A DNA stretch of 64,000 nucleotides, from NCBI RefSeq assembly GCF_000429325.1, contig NZ_AUBQ01000005.1:248001-312000 (forward strand), in the 5' to 3' direction. How positions within the stretch are numbered: the first letter of the stretch is position 1; each line of letters opens with the position of its first letter. Made by a program: the position numbers and the translations under genes. This DNA comes from Fundidesulfovibrio putealis DSM 16056. GTDB lineage: Bacteria > Desulfobacterota > Desulfovibrionia > Desulfovibrionales > Desulfovibrionaceae. Positions 1 through 7,444 of the stretch are shown one piece after another. The notes beneath the pieces were generated by a model that did no database searches, was not told the origin of the DNA, and worked only from the letters and a program-made list of their open reading frames with translations.

Positions 1-2
1 GC

Positions 3-872
3 CTGGCCGTGGCCTTCGAGCGCGCCAACCTCTCCGACCGCATCGCCGCGTTCGGCGGAGCCATCGTGGTGAACCGCACCATGGACAAGGCCACCGCCGA
101 GCTGATCGTGGCCAACTACTTCGAGGTGGTCGCCGCGCCCGACTACGAGCCCGCCGCTCTGGACATACTCAAAACCAAGAAGAACCTGCGCATCATCGCC
201 ATCCCCGGCATCAATCGGCTGGCCGAGGGCATCGCAGAGCCTTTCCTGGACGTCAAATCCCTGTCCGACGGCGGCATGGTGCTCCAGTTCTCCTTCCGCA
301 ACCGCATCCTCAGCGCCGCCGACTTCCTGCCCGCACAAGGCTCCACGAAAGACGGCGCGGCCTTCATCGCCCGCGCCCCCAGCTCCCAGGAAGCCGACGA
401 CCTGCTCTTCGCCTGGGCCGTGGAAGCAGGCGTGACCTCCAACTCCGTCATCTTCGCCCGAAACGGCGCAACCGTGGGCATCGGCACCGGCGAGCAGGAC
501 CGCGTGGGCGTTGTGGAGCTGACCATCCACAAGGCCTACACCAAGTACGCAGACCTTCTGGCCTTCACGCGCCACAAGCTCTCCATTCACGAGCTGCGCG
601 AAAAAGCCGCCGCCGACCCGGCGCTGGCCACGGCCCTGGCCGACATCGAGGCCCAGACCAAGGCCGACCGGGGCGGACTGCCCGGCAGCGTGCTGGTCTC
701 CGACGGGTTCTTCCCCTTCCGCGACGGCGTGGATCTGGCCATCGCCCAGGGCGTCATCGCCATCGCGCAGCCCGGCGGCTCCATCCGCGACTGGGAAGTT
801 GTCCAGGCCGTGAACGAAGCCACGCCCCAGGTGGCCATGGTCTTCACGGGGCAGCGTTCTTTTAGGCATTAA
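3..872 (+). CDS. purH: AICAR transformylase (PurH family), 5' end outside window
   Basis: The frame is open from the first base, so the N-terminus lies upstream; a GTG at position 9 is probably internal. The visible ~289 residues match the formyltransferase part of PurH, which formylates AICAR with 10-formyl-THF in the last steps of IMP synthesis. Family signatures are the stretch SNSVIFARNGATVGIGTG, then SDGFFPFRDGVDLA, QPGGSIRDWEV and the terminal MVFTGQRSFRH. Whether the IMP cyclohydrolase domain is fused upstream or encoded elsewhere cannot be seen. A composite hairpin repeat begins 3 nt after the stop codon. Confidence 0.9.
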   Translation: MAVAFERANLSDRIAAFGGAIVVNRTMDKATAELIVANYFEVVAAPDYEPAALDILKTKKNLRIIAIPGINRLAEGIAEPFLDVKSLSDGGMVLQFSFRNRILSAADFLPAQGSTKDGAAFIARAPSSQEADDLLFAWAVEAGVTSNSVIFARNGATVGIGTGEQDRVGVVELTIHKAYTKYADLLAFTRHKLSIHELREKAAADPALATALADIEAQTKADRGGLPGSVLVSDGFFPFRDGVDLAIAQGVIAIAQPGGSIRDWEVVQAVNEATPQVAMVFTGQRSFRH

Positions 873-874
873 CA

Positions 875-937
875 CCGGGCTCCGCCCGGACCCGGCAGGG
901 CGCTGCCCTGCACCCGCCAGGGGGATGATCCCCCTGG
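875..937 (+). repeat. Composite GC-rich triple-hairpin repeat (family 2, copy a)
   Basis: Three consecutive hairpins directly follow the purH stop: CCGGGC/GCCCGG around 875-889, GCAGGGC/GCCCTGC at 894-910, and CCAGGGGGAT/ATCCCCCTGG at 917-937. Linkers such as GACCC and ACCCGC recur in the copies at 20265-20333 and, on the opposite strand, 21495-21556. The element may act as a transcript end or processing site, or may be a mobile repeat. Confidence 0.75.
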
Positions 938-987
938 ACCCTCAGTGGGCTTCGCGTCTTAATCCGTCCATGATGACGAATTTCGAC

Positions 988-1071
988 GCGAAGCTACTTA
1001 AAAGTTTTTGAAAGGAGGTCCAGGAGGAAAACTTTTTTCAAAAAGTTTTCCTCCTGGCCGCCGGAGGCGCT
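988..1071 (+). repeat. Tagged hairpin repeat (family 1, copy A)
   Basis: Begins with GCGAAGCTA, then a long perfect stem (CCAGGAGGAAAACTTTT pairing with AAAGTTTTCCTCCTGG, 1020-1060) and ends with the invariant tag CCGCCGGAGGC. Other copies are at 12069, 19054, 32043 and 52627. Unlike them, this copy abuts the 5' end of a gene: its GGAGG may serve as ribosome binding site for the TTG start at 1078. Confidence 0.75.
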
Positions 1072-1077
1072 CTTCTC

Positions 1078-3210
1078 TTGACGACGACCAAACACCCGTC
1101 CATCCAACCCATCCCTACCGCAGGCTGCATCGTGGAGTTCCTCCAGGGCAACGAGCCGCACCTCGCCTGGGTTGAAGAGGCGTCCGGCGACAAGCTGCGC
1201 CTCTACACCCTGAACAAGCGCGAATCCAAGCTGTCCGCATCGCGCCTGCTGCCGTGGTCCGGGCCGCGCTACGACGGCCAGTTCAACCGCGAGGCCATTC
1301 TGGAAAAGCTGCGCGAGCACGCCAAGCGCCGCGAAGACATCTCCGCGTCCATCGATCCGCTGGAGGTGTGGGAGCTGGCCCAGGGCGAGGTGAACCAGGC
1401 ATCCACCCTGTGGTTCGCGGGGCTGGCCTTCGAGACGCCGGACGTGGACCATCTGGCGGCCATGGGGCGTGCGCTTCTGGGCGTGAAGACGCATTTCAAG
1501 TTCCAGCCGCCCAATTTCGAGGTGCACGCGGCTGAGGTGGTGGAGCGCCGTCTGGCCGAACAGGAGCTGGCCCGCGAACGCGAGCTGGTGGTCACCGCCG
1601 GACAGACCTTCTTCCATGAGCTGTGGACCGCCTGGGCCTCGGGCAGGAGCAAGGACGTTGCCAGGCTGGAGTCGCACCTGGACCCGCAGGCGGCGAAAAA
1701 GCTCAAGGAACTGCTGCGCGGCCTGCTGGCCGATCCGGACAGCCAGGAGCTCGCGCCCCTGTGGGCGAACCTGCGCAAGGGGCTGCCCGAGCACCCCAAC
1801 CAGCCGCTGATCCTGGCAATGGAGTGGGGCGTGGTGCCGCCGCACCACAACGCGCTGCTGGACCAGGCCGGATACGATGCCGGGGACGAATGGAGCGTGG
1901 CCTTCGCGGGGGAGATCGCGGCCCTGAAGCAAGATTTCGAGGCCAAGCGGGCCGAGCCCGAGCAGGTGGAGTACCTGAGCATCGACTCGCCCACCACCCG
2001 CGACATCGACGACGCCTTTCATGTGGAGAAGACTGGGGACGGCTGGCGCGTGGGCATGGCCCTGGCGCGCCCGACCCTGTCGCTTGATTTTGACGGTCCG
2101 CTTGGCCGGGCCATCTGGCAGCGGGCCACCAGCCTGTACCTGCCCGAATGCGTCAGCCACATGATGCCCGAGGAAATCGGCTGCGGTCTTTACAGCCTGA
2201 CCGCCGGGCAGGACCGGCCCTCACTGATATTGGAGTGGACCCTGGACGAGGCGGGCGCTGTGAAAGAGTTCGCGCCCAGGATGGGCTGGGTGCGCGTGGC
2301 CGCGAACCTGACCTACGAGGGCGTGGAAGAGGCCCTGGAGCGGGGCAGCGCGCCGGACTCAGTCAGCGCGGCCTGCGAGCTGGCCGGGATGCTTCGCGCG
2401 GCGCGCATCGAGCGCGGGGCGGTGATAATCGACAGGCCGGAGCCCAAGATCACGCTTTCCGGGCCGCCCGAGGCGGTCCAGGTGGAGATCGGCCCGTCGG
2501 AGGACCACCCCAGGGCCCAGATGACCGTGAGCGAGCTCATGATCCTGGCCAACGCGTCCATGGCTCTATGGGCCGGTCAGCACGGGGTTGCGCTTCTGCA
2601 CCGCGTGCAGGACATCTCCATCCCCCACGGCTGCGCCGGTGTCTGGACGCATCCCGTGGACATGCACCGGGTGGTGAAGCAGCTGGCCGGGGCTTCCATG
2701 GAAGTGCGCCCCATGCGCCACGCCAGCCTCGCGGCGGACGCTTACGCGCCGATCACTTCGCCGCTGCGCAGGCTCTCGGACCTGGTCAACCTGGCCCAGG
2801 TGCAGGCGTTTCTGGAGACGGGCGCGCCGCGCTACACCCGCGAGGAGCTGGTGGCCAAGCTGCCGGAGATCACCTCGCGCCTGGACGCGGTGGGGCAGGT
2901 GCAGCGCTACAGGCCGCGCTACTGGAAGCTGGTGTACATGCGCGAGCACTGCCGCGAGAAAGAGTTCGAAGCCGTGGCCCTGGAAGAGTGCGGGCAACTG
3001 GTCAGCCTGTCGATTCTCGATTTGCAGCTGTTCGTGCGCACCGGGCGCGAGGTGCTGGGATCGAACTTCCAGCCGGGGCAGCGCTACTGGCTGAAGCTCG
3101 GCCGGGTGGACCCGCTGACCAACGAATTCCGGGTGATGAGCGCGAGAGAGGCCGAGGAAAAGCCCGACGTGGGCGACTGGTTCCAGACGGACGATCAAGA
3201 CAAAGACTAA
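1078..3210 (+). CDS. RNB-domain exoribonuclease (RNase II/R family)
   Basis: A 710-residue protein expected to degrade RNA processively from the 3' end. The catalytic RNB signature is SIDSPTTRDIDDAF, giving the metal-binding aspartates at about D303, D309, D311 and D312, followed by the usual GMALARPTL region (canonical ADP reads ARP here). Residues 1-290 are a poorly recognisable N-terminal region; the last ~100 residues look like a diverged S1/OB region. Length is between RNase II (~640) and RNase R (~810). The TTG start is supported by GGAGG 10 nt upstream, though that GGAGG belongs to a repeat. plsY follows after 13 nt, so co-transcription is likely. Confidence 0.88.
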   Translation: MTTTKHPSIQPIPTAGCIVEFLQGNEPHLAWVEEASGDKLRLYTLNKRESKLSASRLLPWSGPRYDGQFNREAILEKLREHAKRREDISASIDPLEVWELAQGEVNQASTLWFAGLAFETPDVDHLAAMGRALLGVKTHFKFQPPNFEVHAAEVVERRLAEQELARERELVVTAGQTFFHELWTAWASGRSKDVARLESHLDPQAAKKLKELLRGLLADPDSQELAPLWANLRKGLPEHPNQPLILAMEWGVVPPHHNALLDQAGYDAGDEWSVAFAGEIAALKQDFEAKRAEPEQVEYLSIDSPTTRDIDDAFHVEKTGDGWRVGMALARPTLSLDFDGPLGRAIWQRATSLYLPECVSHMMPEEIGCGLYSLTAGQDRPSLILEWTLDEAGAVKEFAPRMGWVRVAANLTYEGVEEALERGSAPDSVSAACELAGMLRAARIERGAVIIDRPEPKITLSGPPEAVQVEIGPSEDHPRAQMTVSELMILANASMALWAGQHGVALLHRVQDISIPHGCAGVWTHPVDMHRVVKQLAGASMEVRPMRHASLAADAYAPITSPLRRLSDLVNLAQVQAFLETGAPRYTREELVAKLPEITSRLDAVGQVQRYRPRYWKLVYMREHCREKEFEAVALEECGQLVSLSILDLQLFVRTGREVLGSNFQPGQRYWLKLGRVDPLTNEFRVMSAREAEEKPDVGDWFQTDDQDKD

Positions 3211-3223
3211 GGAGCAGGCGGAT

Positions 3224-3820
3224 ATGCTGTTCGCGAAACTTCTCTGGCTTGGGCTGGCCTATCTGGCCGGGTCCTTCCCCTTCGGTCTGTTCATCGCCCA
3301 GGCGGCCTGCGGCATCGACCCCCGCGCCGCTGGCAGCAAAAACATCGGGGCCACCAACGTGGCGCGCCTGTGTGGAACGAAGCTCGGCGTGGCCACACTC
3401 CTCCTGGACGCACTCAAGGGCTTCGTGCCGGTGGCCGTGGCCTGGCAGATGTCGGATTCCGGCTGGTTCCCGGCCCTGACCGCCCTGGCTTGCGTGTGCG
3501 GCCACATGTTCCCGGTCTTCCTGCACTACAAGGGCGGCAAGGGCGTGGCCACCACCATCGGGGCCTTCCTGGCGCTTGCGCCGGGGGCGATTGTGGTCTC
3601 GGGCATCCTGTGCGCCGGAGCCATCGCGGCCACGGGGTTCGTGTCCGTGGGGTCGCTGCTGCTGGCGGCCAGCCTGCCCTTCACCGTGCTGTGGCTGGGC
3701 AAGTCCGGCATCGTGACGGTCACCCTGGTCATCGCCGGGCTGGTCATCTGGAAGCACAAGGAGAACATCTCCCGCCTGCTGACCGGCGAGGAGAAGCCCT
3801 GGAAGAAGAAAGCCGAGTAA
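3224..3820 (+). CDS. plsY: Acyl-phosphate:glycerol-3-phosphate acyltransferase PlsY
   Basis: A 198-residue inner-membrane enzyme that transfers an acyl group from acyl-phosphate to the sn-1 position of glycerol-3-phosphate, the first acylation in phospholipid synthesis. The three PlsY motifs are present: AGSKNIGATNVAR near residue 35, GHMFPVFLHYKGGKGVAT near residue 100, and WKHKENISRLL near the C-terminus. Length and about five hydrophobic segments fit the family. AGGAG lies 9 nt before the ATG. The stop codon overlaps the next start (TAATG), so the downstream glycosyltransferase is translationally coupled. Confidence 0.95.
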   Translation: MLFAKLLWLGLAYLAGSFPFGLFIAQAACGIDPRAAGSKNIGATNVARLCGTKLGVATLLLDALKGFVPVAVAWQMSDSGWFPALTALACVCGHMFPVFLHYKGGKGVATTIGAFLALAPGAIVVSGILCAGAIAATGFVSVGSLLLAASLPFTVLWLGKSGIVTVTLVIAGLVIWKHKENISRLLTGEEKPWKKKAE

Positions 3821-6207
3821 TGCGTCCGGTTTCAGGGGGAACGCCCGCCCAGGCGTGCCTGGCTTTCCTGGTCGCGCTGGGATTCGTGCTGCGCGTGTAT
3901 AACCTGGGCGTGCCGTCCCAGTGGATGGACGAGATCCTCGTCCCGCTGAACGCCAGCCATCCCATGGAGTACATCCTGGAGCTTTCCAGGCGCATCGAGG
4001 TCCATTCCCCGTTCTTCTACATGATCGTAAAGGCCCTGCTGGCGGCGGATTCGGGGGATTTCCTCCTGCGCCTGCCGTCGGCGCTGGCCGGTGCGGCCAC
4101 GATCTGGGTGGTGTTCCAGCTTGGCAGGGAGCTGCATGGTGACCGGCTCGGGCTCTATGCGGCGGCGTTGATCGCGTTGAACACGCACCATCTGTACCTC
4201 TCCCGCTACATCCGCCCCTATGGGCTTACGGTCTTCCTGTTCAGCCTGACGCTTCTGCTGATGCTTCGTGCGGAGAAATCCGGGAGGCGGGGCCTGCTGG
4301 CCTGGCTGCTGGTTGCCGACGCGTTCATGGTGCTGCTGCACAACCTGGGGGTGCTGGTGCTGGCGGCGCAGGCGTTCTACCTGATTGTCCGCCGGGCTGC
4401 GGGGAGGAGTCCGCTGAGCTGGCTGGCGGTTGCGGGGTTTTCGGCCTGCACGGCGGCCCTGGGCGCGGGCGCGTGGTTCTTCTTCATGCGCAGCAGCATC
4501 GTGGGGGAATTTCTGGCGCAGCCCATGCCTTTGGGCGACTCCCTGGCCGTGGTGGGCGAGAACTTCCTGCGCAACCTGTTCTCGTTCGACGCCCCCTGGG
4601 TCTGGGGCGGTTTCGCGCTGTGGTTCCTGGCGGGGCTGATGCTCCTGTGGCGCGCCGATGCCTGGAGCGGCTTCATCGTCGCGCTGTTCGTATTCCTCCC
4701 GCCGCTGGCCCTGGTGGGCGCGGGCATGACCTGGAACCTGTGGCCCAGGCACCTGAGCCACGTGATTCCACTGGCGGCGCTGGCCATGGCCGCGCTTCCG
4801 GCCTCCCTGCGCCTGACCGGATCGCGTCATGCCCTGTTGGCCGCATCATTGGGGATGGCCGGGGGCGTGGTGTTCCTGTGGCCCGCCCATGACCGCTTCT
4901 ACGAGGTCGACAGCTACCGCGACCGGGTGATCGGCACCAATTACAAGCTCCTGGCCCGGGAAGTCCCCTCCGGCATGGGGCCTGCGGACGCGCTGGTGGT
5001 CACCAACGACTATTTCCGCAACGGCCTGAACTGGTACGCAGACCGTGGACCGCAGCCCAACCGGTTCCGTTCCCAGACCATCACCCCACAGGACCGGGCA
5101 ATCCGGCTGCACGTGCTGGCCAACCTGCACTACGGGTACTTCGCCAAGGGCTGGCAGGACTTCGAGGAGCGCCACAGACCCGAGAGCGTGCGCCGCCTGG
5201 AGGAGAACGTCCGGCTGTTCACGCTGCCCGTGGAGCGCGACCCGGTCTTCACGGTGCGCGAACGCTCACGCCCAGTGGCCGTGCCCATGGACCTTGCGGG
5301 ATTCTACCGCAGCGTGGGCGCTCTTCGCGACGCGGTATTCTTCCAGGACGCGCGCGGGCCGTTCGCCATGGCCACCCGCAACAACTCCGAGGCGATGCTG
5401 GAATACGTGTTCGCCAACGAAACGGGCGGCGCTCCGGGTACAATCGTCCTGAACCTGTTCTACCGCAACACAGGCAAGGGCAACCACCTGACGGTGGAGA
5501 CTGCCTTTGACGGCGAAGCGCCCGCGCCGCACCCCATATCCATGGGGCCGGACCCGAGGAGCCAGGCGGGCATTGTGCTGGAGCGCGCCGCGCCGTTTTC
5601 CAGGCTGACCGTGCGGGTGAAGATGGTCTGCGCGCCGCTTACGCCCAGGTTTCCCGGCGGCAACTACGAGACCCTGCGTTTCGAGGGGCTGGAGGCGTCC
5701 TTCTGCGGCTCGCCGGACGCCCCGGCAACGCCGGGCTGCCTGGAGGCCATGGCCGAGCGCCGACGCGACAACGCCCTGCGCAATTTTCTGGCCGAGCGGT
5801 TCCTGGCTGCAAGCACAGTGAAGCAGAAGATTGACTCCGTCTCGCCTTTGCTGCGCAACGTCCCGGATGAGCAAATGCCAGGTTGGAGCAGGCTTGAATC
5901 AACCTCGCCGGACACTGCGGCCAGCCTTGTGGCCGAACTCCAGCCAGGCAGGGAACTGCTCGCCGTCTACCCCCGCGTGGGCGGCGGGTCCGCTGTGGCC
6001 CTGTATCAACTGGGGCCGGACGGCAGACGCGAGGAACTCCTGGCGCTGCGTGGCCGCGAAAGCGCCTGGACGCCTGTGTCGGGCCAGTATCCCATCCGCC
6101 TGGATCCGTCGCTTCGGGTCGGCGGGGCCTACCGCGTCGAGGCCGTGCTGGTGGGCAGGTGGGCCCAGCTCTGGAATAATAACGGAACTATTTTCTTCGA
6201 GCAGTAG
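3820..6207 (+). CDS. GT-C-type membrane glycosyltransferase (ArnT/PMT-like)
   Basis: A 795-residue protein. The first ~470 residues contain about ten hydrophobic segments, and the remaining ~320 form a soluble C-terminal part. The first outside loop carries SQWMDE (D37, E38), the acidic pair typical of lipid-linked sugar transferases of the GT39/ArnT type, which take a sugar from polyprenyl phosphate and attach it to lipid or protein outside the membrane. The ATG overlaps the plsY stop by one base. Donor and acceptor cannot be read from sequence. A hairpin follows the stop immediately. Confidence 0.7.
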   Translation: MRPVSGGTPAQACLAFLVALGFVLRVYNLGVPSQWMDEILVPLNASHPMEYILELSRRIEVHSPFFYMIVKALLAADSGDFLLRLPSALAGAATIWVVFQLGRELHGDRLGLYAAALIALNTHHLYLSRYIRPYGLTVFLFSLTLLLMLRAEKSGRRGLLAWLLVADAFMVLLHNLGVLVLAAQAFYLIVRRAAGRSPLSWLAVAGFSACTAALGAGAWFFFMRSSIVGEFLAQPMPLGDSLAVVGENFLRNLFSFDAPWVWGGFALWFLAGLMLLWRADAWSGFIVALFVFLPPLALVGAGMTWNLWPRHLSHVIPLAALAMAALPASLRLTGSRHALLAASLGMAGGVVFLWPAHDRFYEVDSYRDRVIGTNYKLLAREVPSGMGPADALVVTNDYFRNGLNWYADRGPQPNRFRSQTITPQDRAIRLHVLANLHYGYFAKGWQDFEERHRPESVRRLEENVRLFTLPVERDPVFTVRERSRPVAVPMDLAGFYRSVGALRDAVFFQDARGPFAMATRNNSEAMLEYVFANETGGAPGTIVLNLFYRNTGKGNHLTVETAFDGEAPAPHPISMGPDPRSQAGIVLERAAPFSRLTVRVKMVCAPLTPRFPGGNYETLRFEGLEASFCGSPDAPATPGCLEAMAERRRDNALRNFLAERFLAASTVKQKIDSVSPLLRNVPDEQMPGWSRLESTSPDTAASLVAELQPGRELLAVYPRVGGGSAVALYQLGPDGRREELLALRGRESAWTPVSGQYPIRLDPSLRVGGAYRVEAVLVGRWAQLWNNNGTIFFEQ

Positions 6208-6250
6208 AGCGGTTACGCCTGGGTCGCCCCGGCGTGGCCGCTCTTCAAAT
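6206..6250 (+). terminator. Probable terminator hairpin after the GT-C gene
   Basis: AGAGCGG (6206-6212) pairs with CCGCTCT (6238-6244) and the stem extends inward through TTACGCC/GGCGTGG with two G-T pairs. Only a short T run follows, so efficiency is uncertain. Confidence 0.5.
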
Positions 6251-6278
6251 TGACATGCCCTCAGGGAGGGCCTAAATC
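6250..6278 (+). promoter_or_regulatory. Candidate sigma-70 promoter for the riboswitch-nrdGD transcript
   Basis: A perfect -35 TTGACA (6250-6255), a 17-nt spacer and TAAATC (6273-6278, a weak -10 match) place a transcription start near 6285, just before the cobalamin aptamer. Confidence 0.55.
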
Positions 6279-6282
6279 ATCG

Positions 6283-6435
6283 CATCGCCCCGGAAAACGG
6301 AAGACGGTGCAAATCCGTCGCAGGCGCGCTGCTGTAACCGGCACTCACGGGCGGCAGGCCACTGGATGGAGAGACCATCCGGGAAGGCCTCCGCGCACAT
6401 CCGGCCGGAAGTCAGAAGACGTTCCTGGGGAGTTT
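6283..6435 (+). ncRNA. Cobalamin riboswitch
   Basis: Conserved cobalamin-aptamer blocks occur in the right order: GGTGCAAATCCGTCGCAGGC at 6307-6326 followed by GCTGCTGTAACCGG, then GCCACTGGATGG near 6358, GGGAAGGCC near 6381, and the B12 box GGAAGTCAGAAGAC near 6407-6420. It is on the same strand as nrdG-nrdD. By analogy with other B12-controlled reductases, cobalamin binding should shut off the class III enzyme when a B12-dependent class II reductase can work. The class II gene is not in this window. Confidence 0.88.
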
Positions 6436-6733
6436 CGGCCTGACCCCGCGAATGGGTCATGGTTCCCGCAAACTGATCGTGGCCTCGCCGCAGTCCGCCT
6501 TCTGGCGACGTGAGCGCGGCGTCCACGACGCGTCGAAAGCCGAGCCTGGGCGCAGGCGGCTCTCGATGCCCTTCTCCGTCGTTTCCCGCGCCGAACCCTT
6601 TGCATTTTTTCGTAATTGATAAATCCAGGCCGTTTGAGCAGTTGCATATTCAGTTAGGGAAGTTGCTGATATGTTGAACTATTATTTTCTTTTTTGCGGA
6701 AACGCCTTCTGCTAGGAGCATATCGTAACCACG
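6436..6733 (+). other. Long leader between riboswitch and nrdG
   Basis: About 300 nt without a credible gene. It contains a small hairpin (TGACCC/GGGTCA near 6440-6459), the palindrome CGACGCGTCG near 6526, then an AT-rich stretch from ~6600 to 6715. No clear intrinsic terminator is visible, and the only AGGAG (6714-6718) lies 15 nt before the nrdG ATG. A second promoter in the AT-rich part is possible but not resolved. Confidence 0.5.
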
Positions 6734-7435
6734 ATGCACACGCACACCCCCACCATCCCAGCCATCTCACTCGGTCACGGCGTCCACGCAGCCCCGGTCC
6801 CCCCGCTGGAGCGCTCCCCCGGACAGGACCCGGCCAGGATCAGGGCGGTGACGTCTTTCACGCTCAGCGACTGGGCCGGAAAGGCCTGCGCCGTGGTGTA
6901 CCTGGGCGGCTGCAACCTGCGCTGCCCCACCTGCCACAACGCCACCCTGGCCTTCACCCCCGAGCTCCATCCCCCCTTGGAGACCGGAGCGGTGCTGGCA
7001 TCGCTTGCGGCCCGCAAGCCCTGGCTGGACGGGGTGGTGGTCTGCGGCGGCGAGCCCACGCTGGACTCCGGCCTCGCTGATCTGGTGGAGAAACTCTTCG
7101 CGCTGGGGTTCGCCGTGAAGGTGGACACCAACGGCCTGCGGCCCGAGGCCGTGGCCGCCGTGCTGGCGCGCTGCCCGGACACGGTCTTTGCCGTGGACGT
7201 GAAAGGCCCCTGGCACATGTATCCCGAGCTCACCGGCGGGGGCGTTTCCTCCCAGGCTGCGCGCGAGCGCCTGGAGATGGTCTTCGCCATGGCCCGCAAG
7301 CATCCGCAATCATTCTTATTCCGTATCACCCTGGTCCCCGGTCTGACGCCGGAAGACGTCCAGGCGGCCAGGGACTCCCTGCCCGCCGGTTTCGTCCTGA
7401 AAGAACAAACGTATATGCCCCCCGCCTCAAGTTAA
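6734..7435 (+). CDS. nrdG: Anaerobic ribonucleotide reductase activating protein (radical SAM)
   Basis: A 233-residue radical SAM enzyme that uses a 4Fe-4S cluster and S-adenosylmethionine to install the glycyl radical on NrdD. The cluster motif CNLRCPTC (CX3CX2C) is near residue 58 and the SAM-contact GGEP motif is near residue 105. About 35 N-terminal residues before RAVTSFTL are not part of the usual fold, so the true start could be internal. nrdD begins 9 nt after the stop. Order is nrdG before nrdD, reversed from E. coli nrdDG. Confidence 0.9.
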   Translation: MHTHTPTIPAISLGHGVHAAPVPPLERSPGQDPARIRAVTSFTLSDWAGKACAVVYLGGCNLRCPTCHNATLAFTPELHPPLETGAVLASLAARKPWLDGVVVCGGEPTLDSGLADLVEKLFALGFAVKVDTNGLRPEAVAAVLARCPDTVFAVDVKGPWHMYPELTGGGVSSQAARERLEMVFAMARKHPQSFLFRITLVPGLTPEDVQAARDSLPAGFVLKEQTYMPPASS

Positions 7436-7444
7436 GGAGATCCC

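Noticed and set aside
875-937. Possible CRISPR-like repeats in the purH downstream spacer
   Set aside because: The units are different hairpins without constant-length spacers, and copies are dispersed, not arrayed.
994-2160. Long minus-strand open frame across the exoribonuclease gene
   Set aside because: It is a shadow of high-GC codon usage; the plus frame holds a clear RNB catalytic motif and the minus frame has no recognisable domain.
6250-6513. Plus-strand open frame in the riboswitch region
   Set aside because: It coincides with the cobalamin aptamer and lacks a ribosome site; the conservation is of RNA, not protein.
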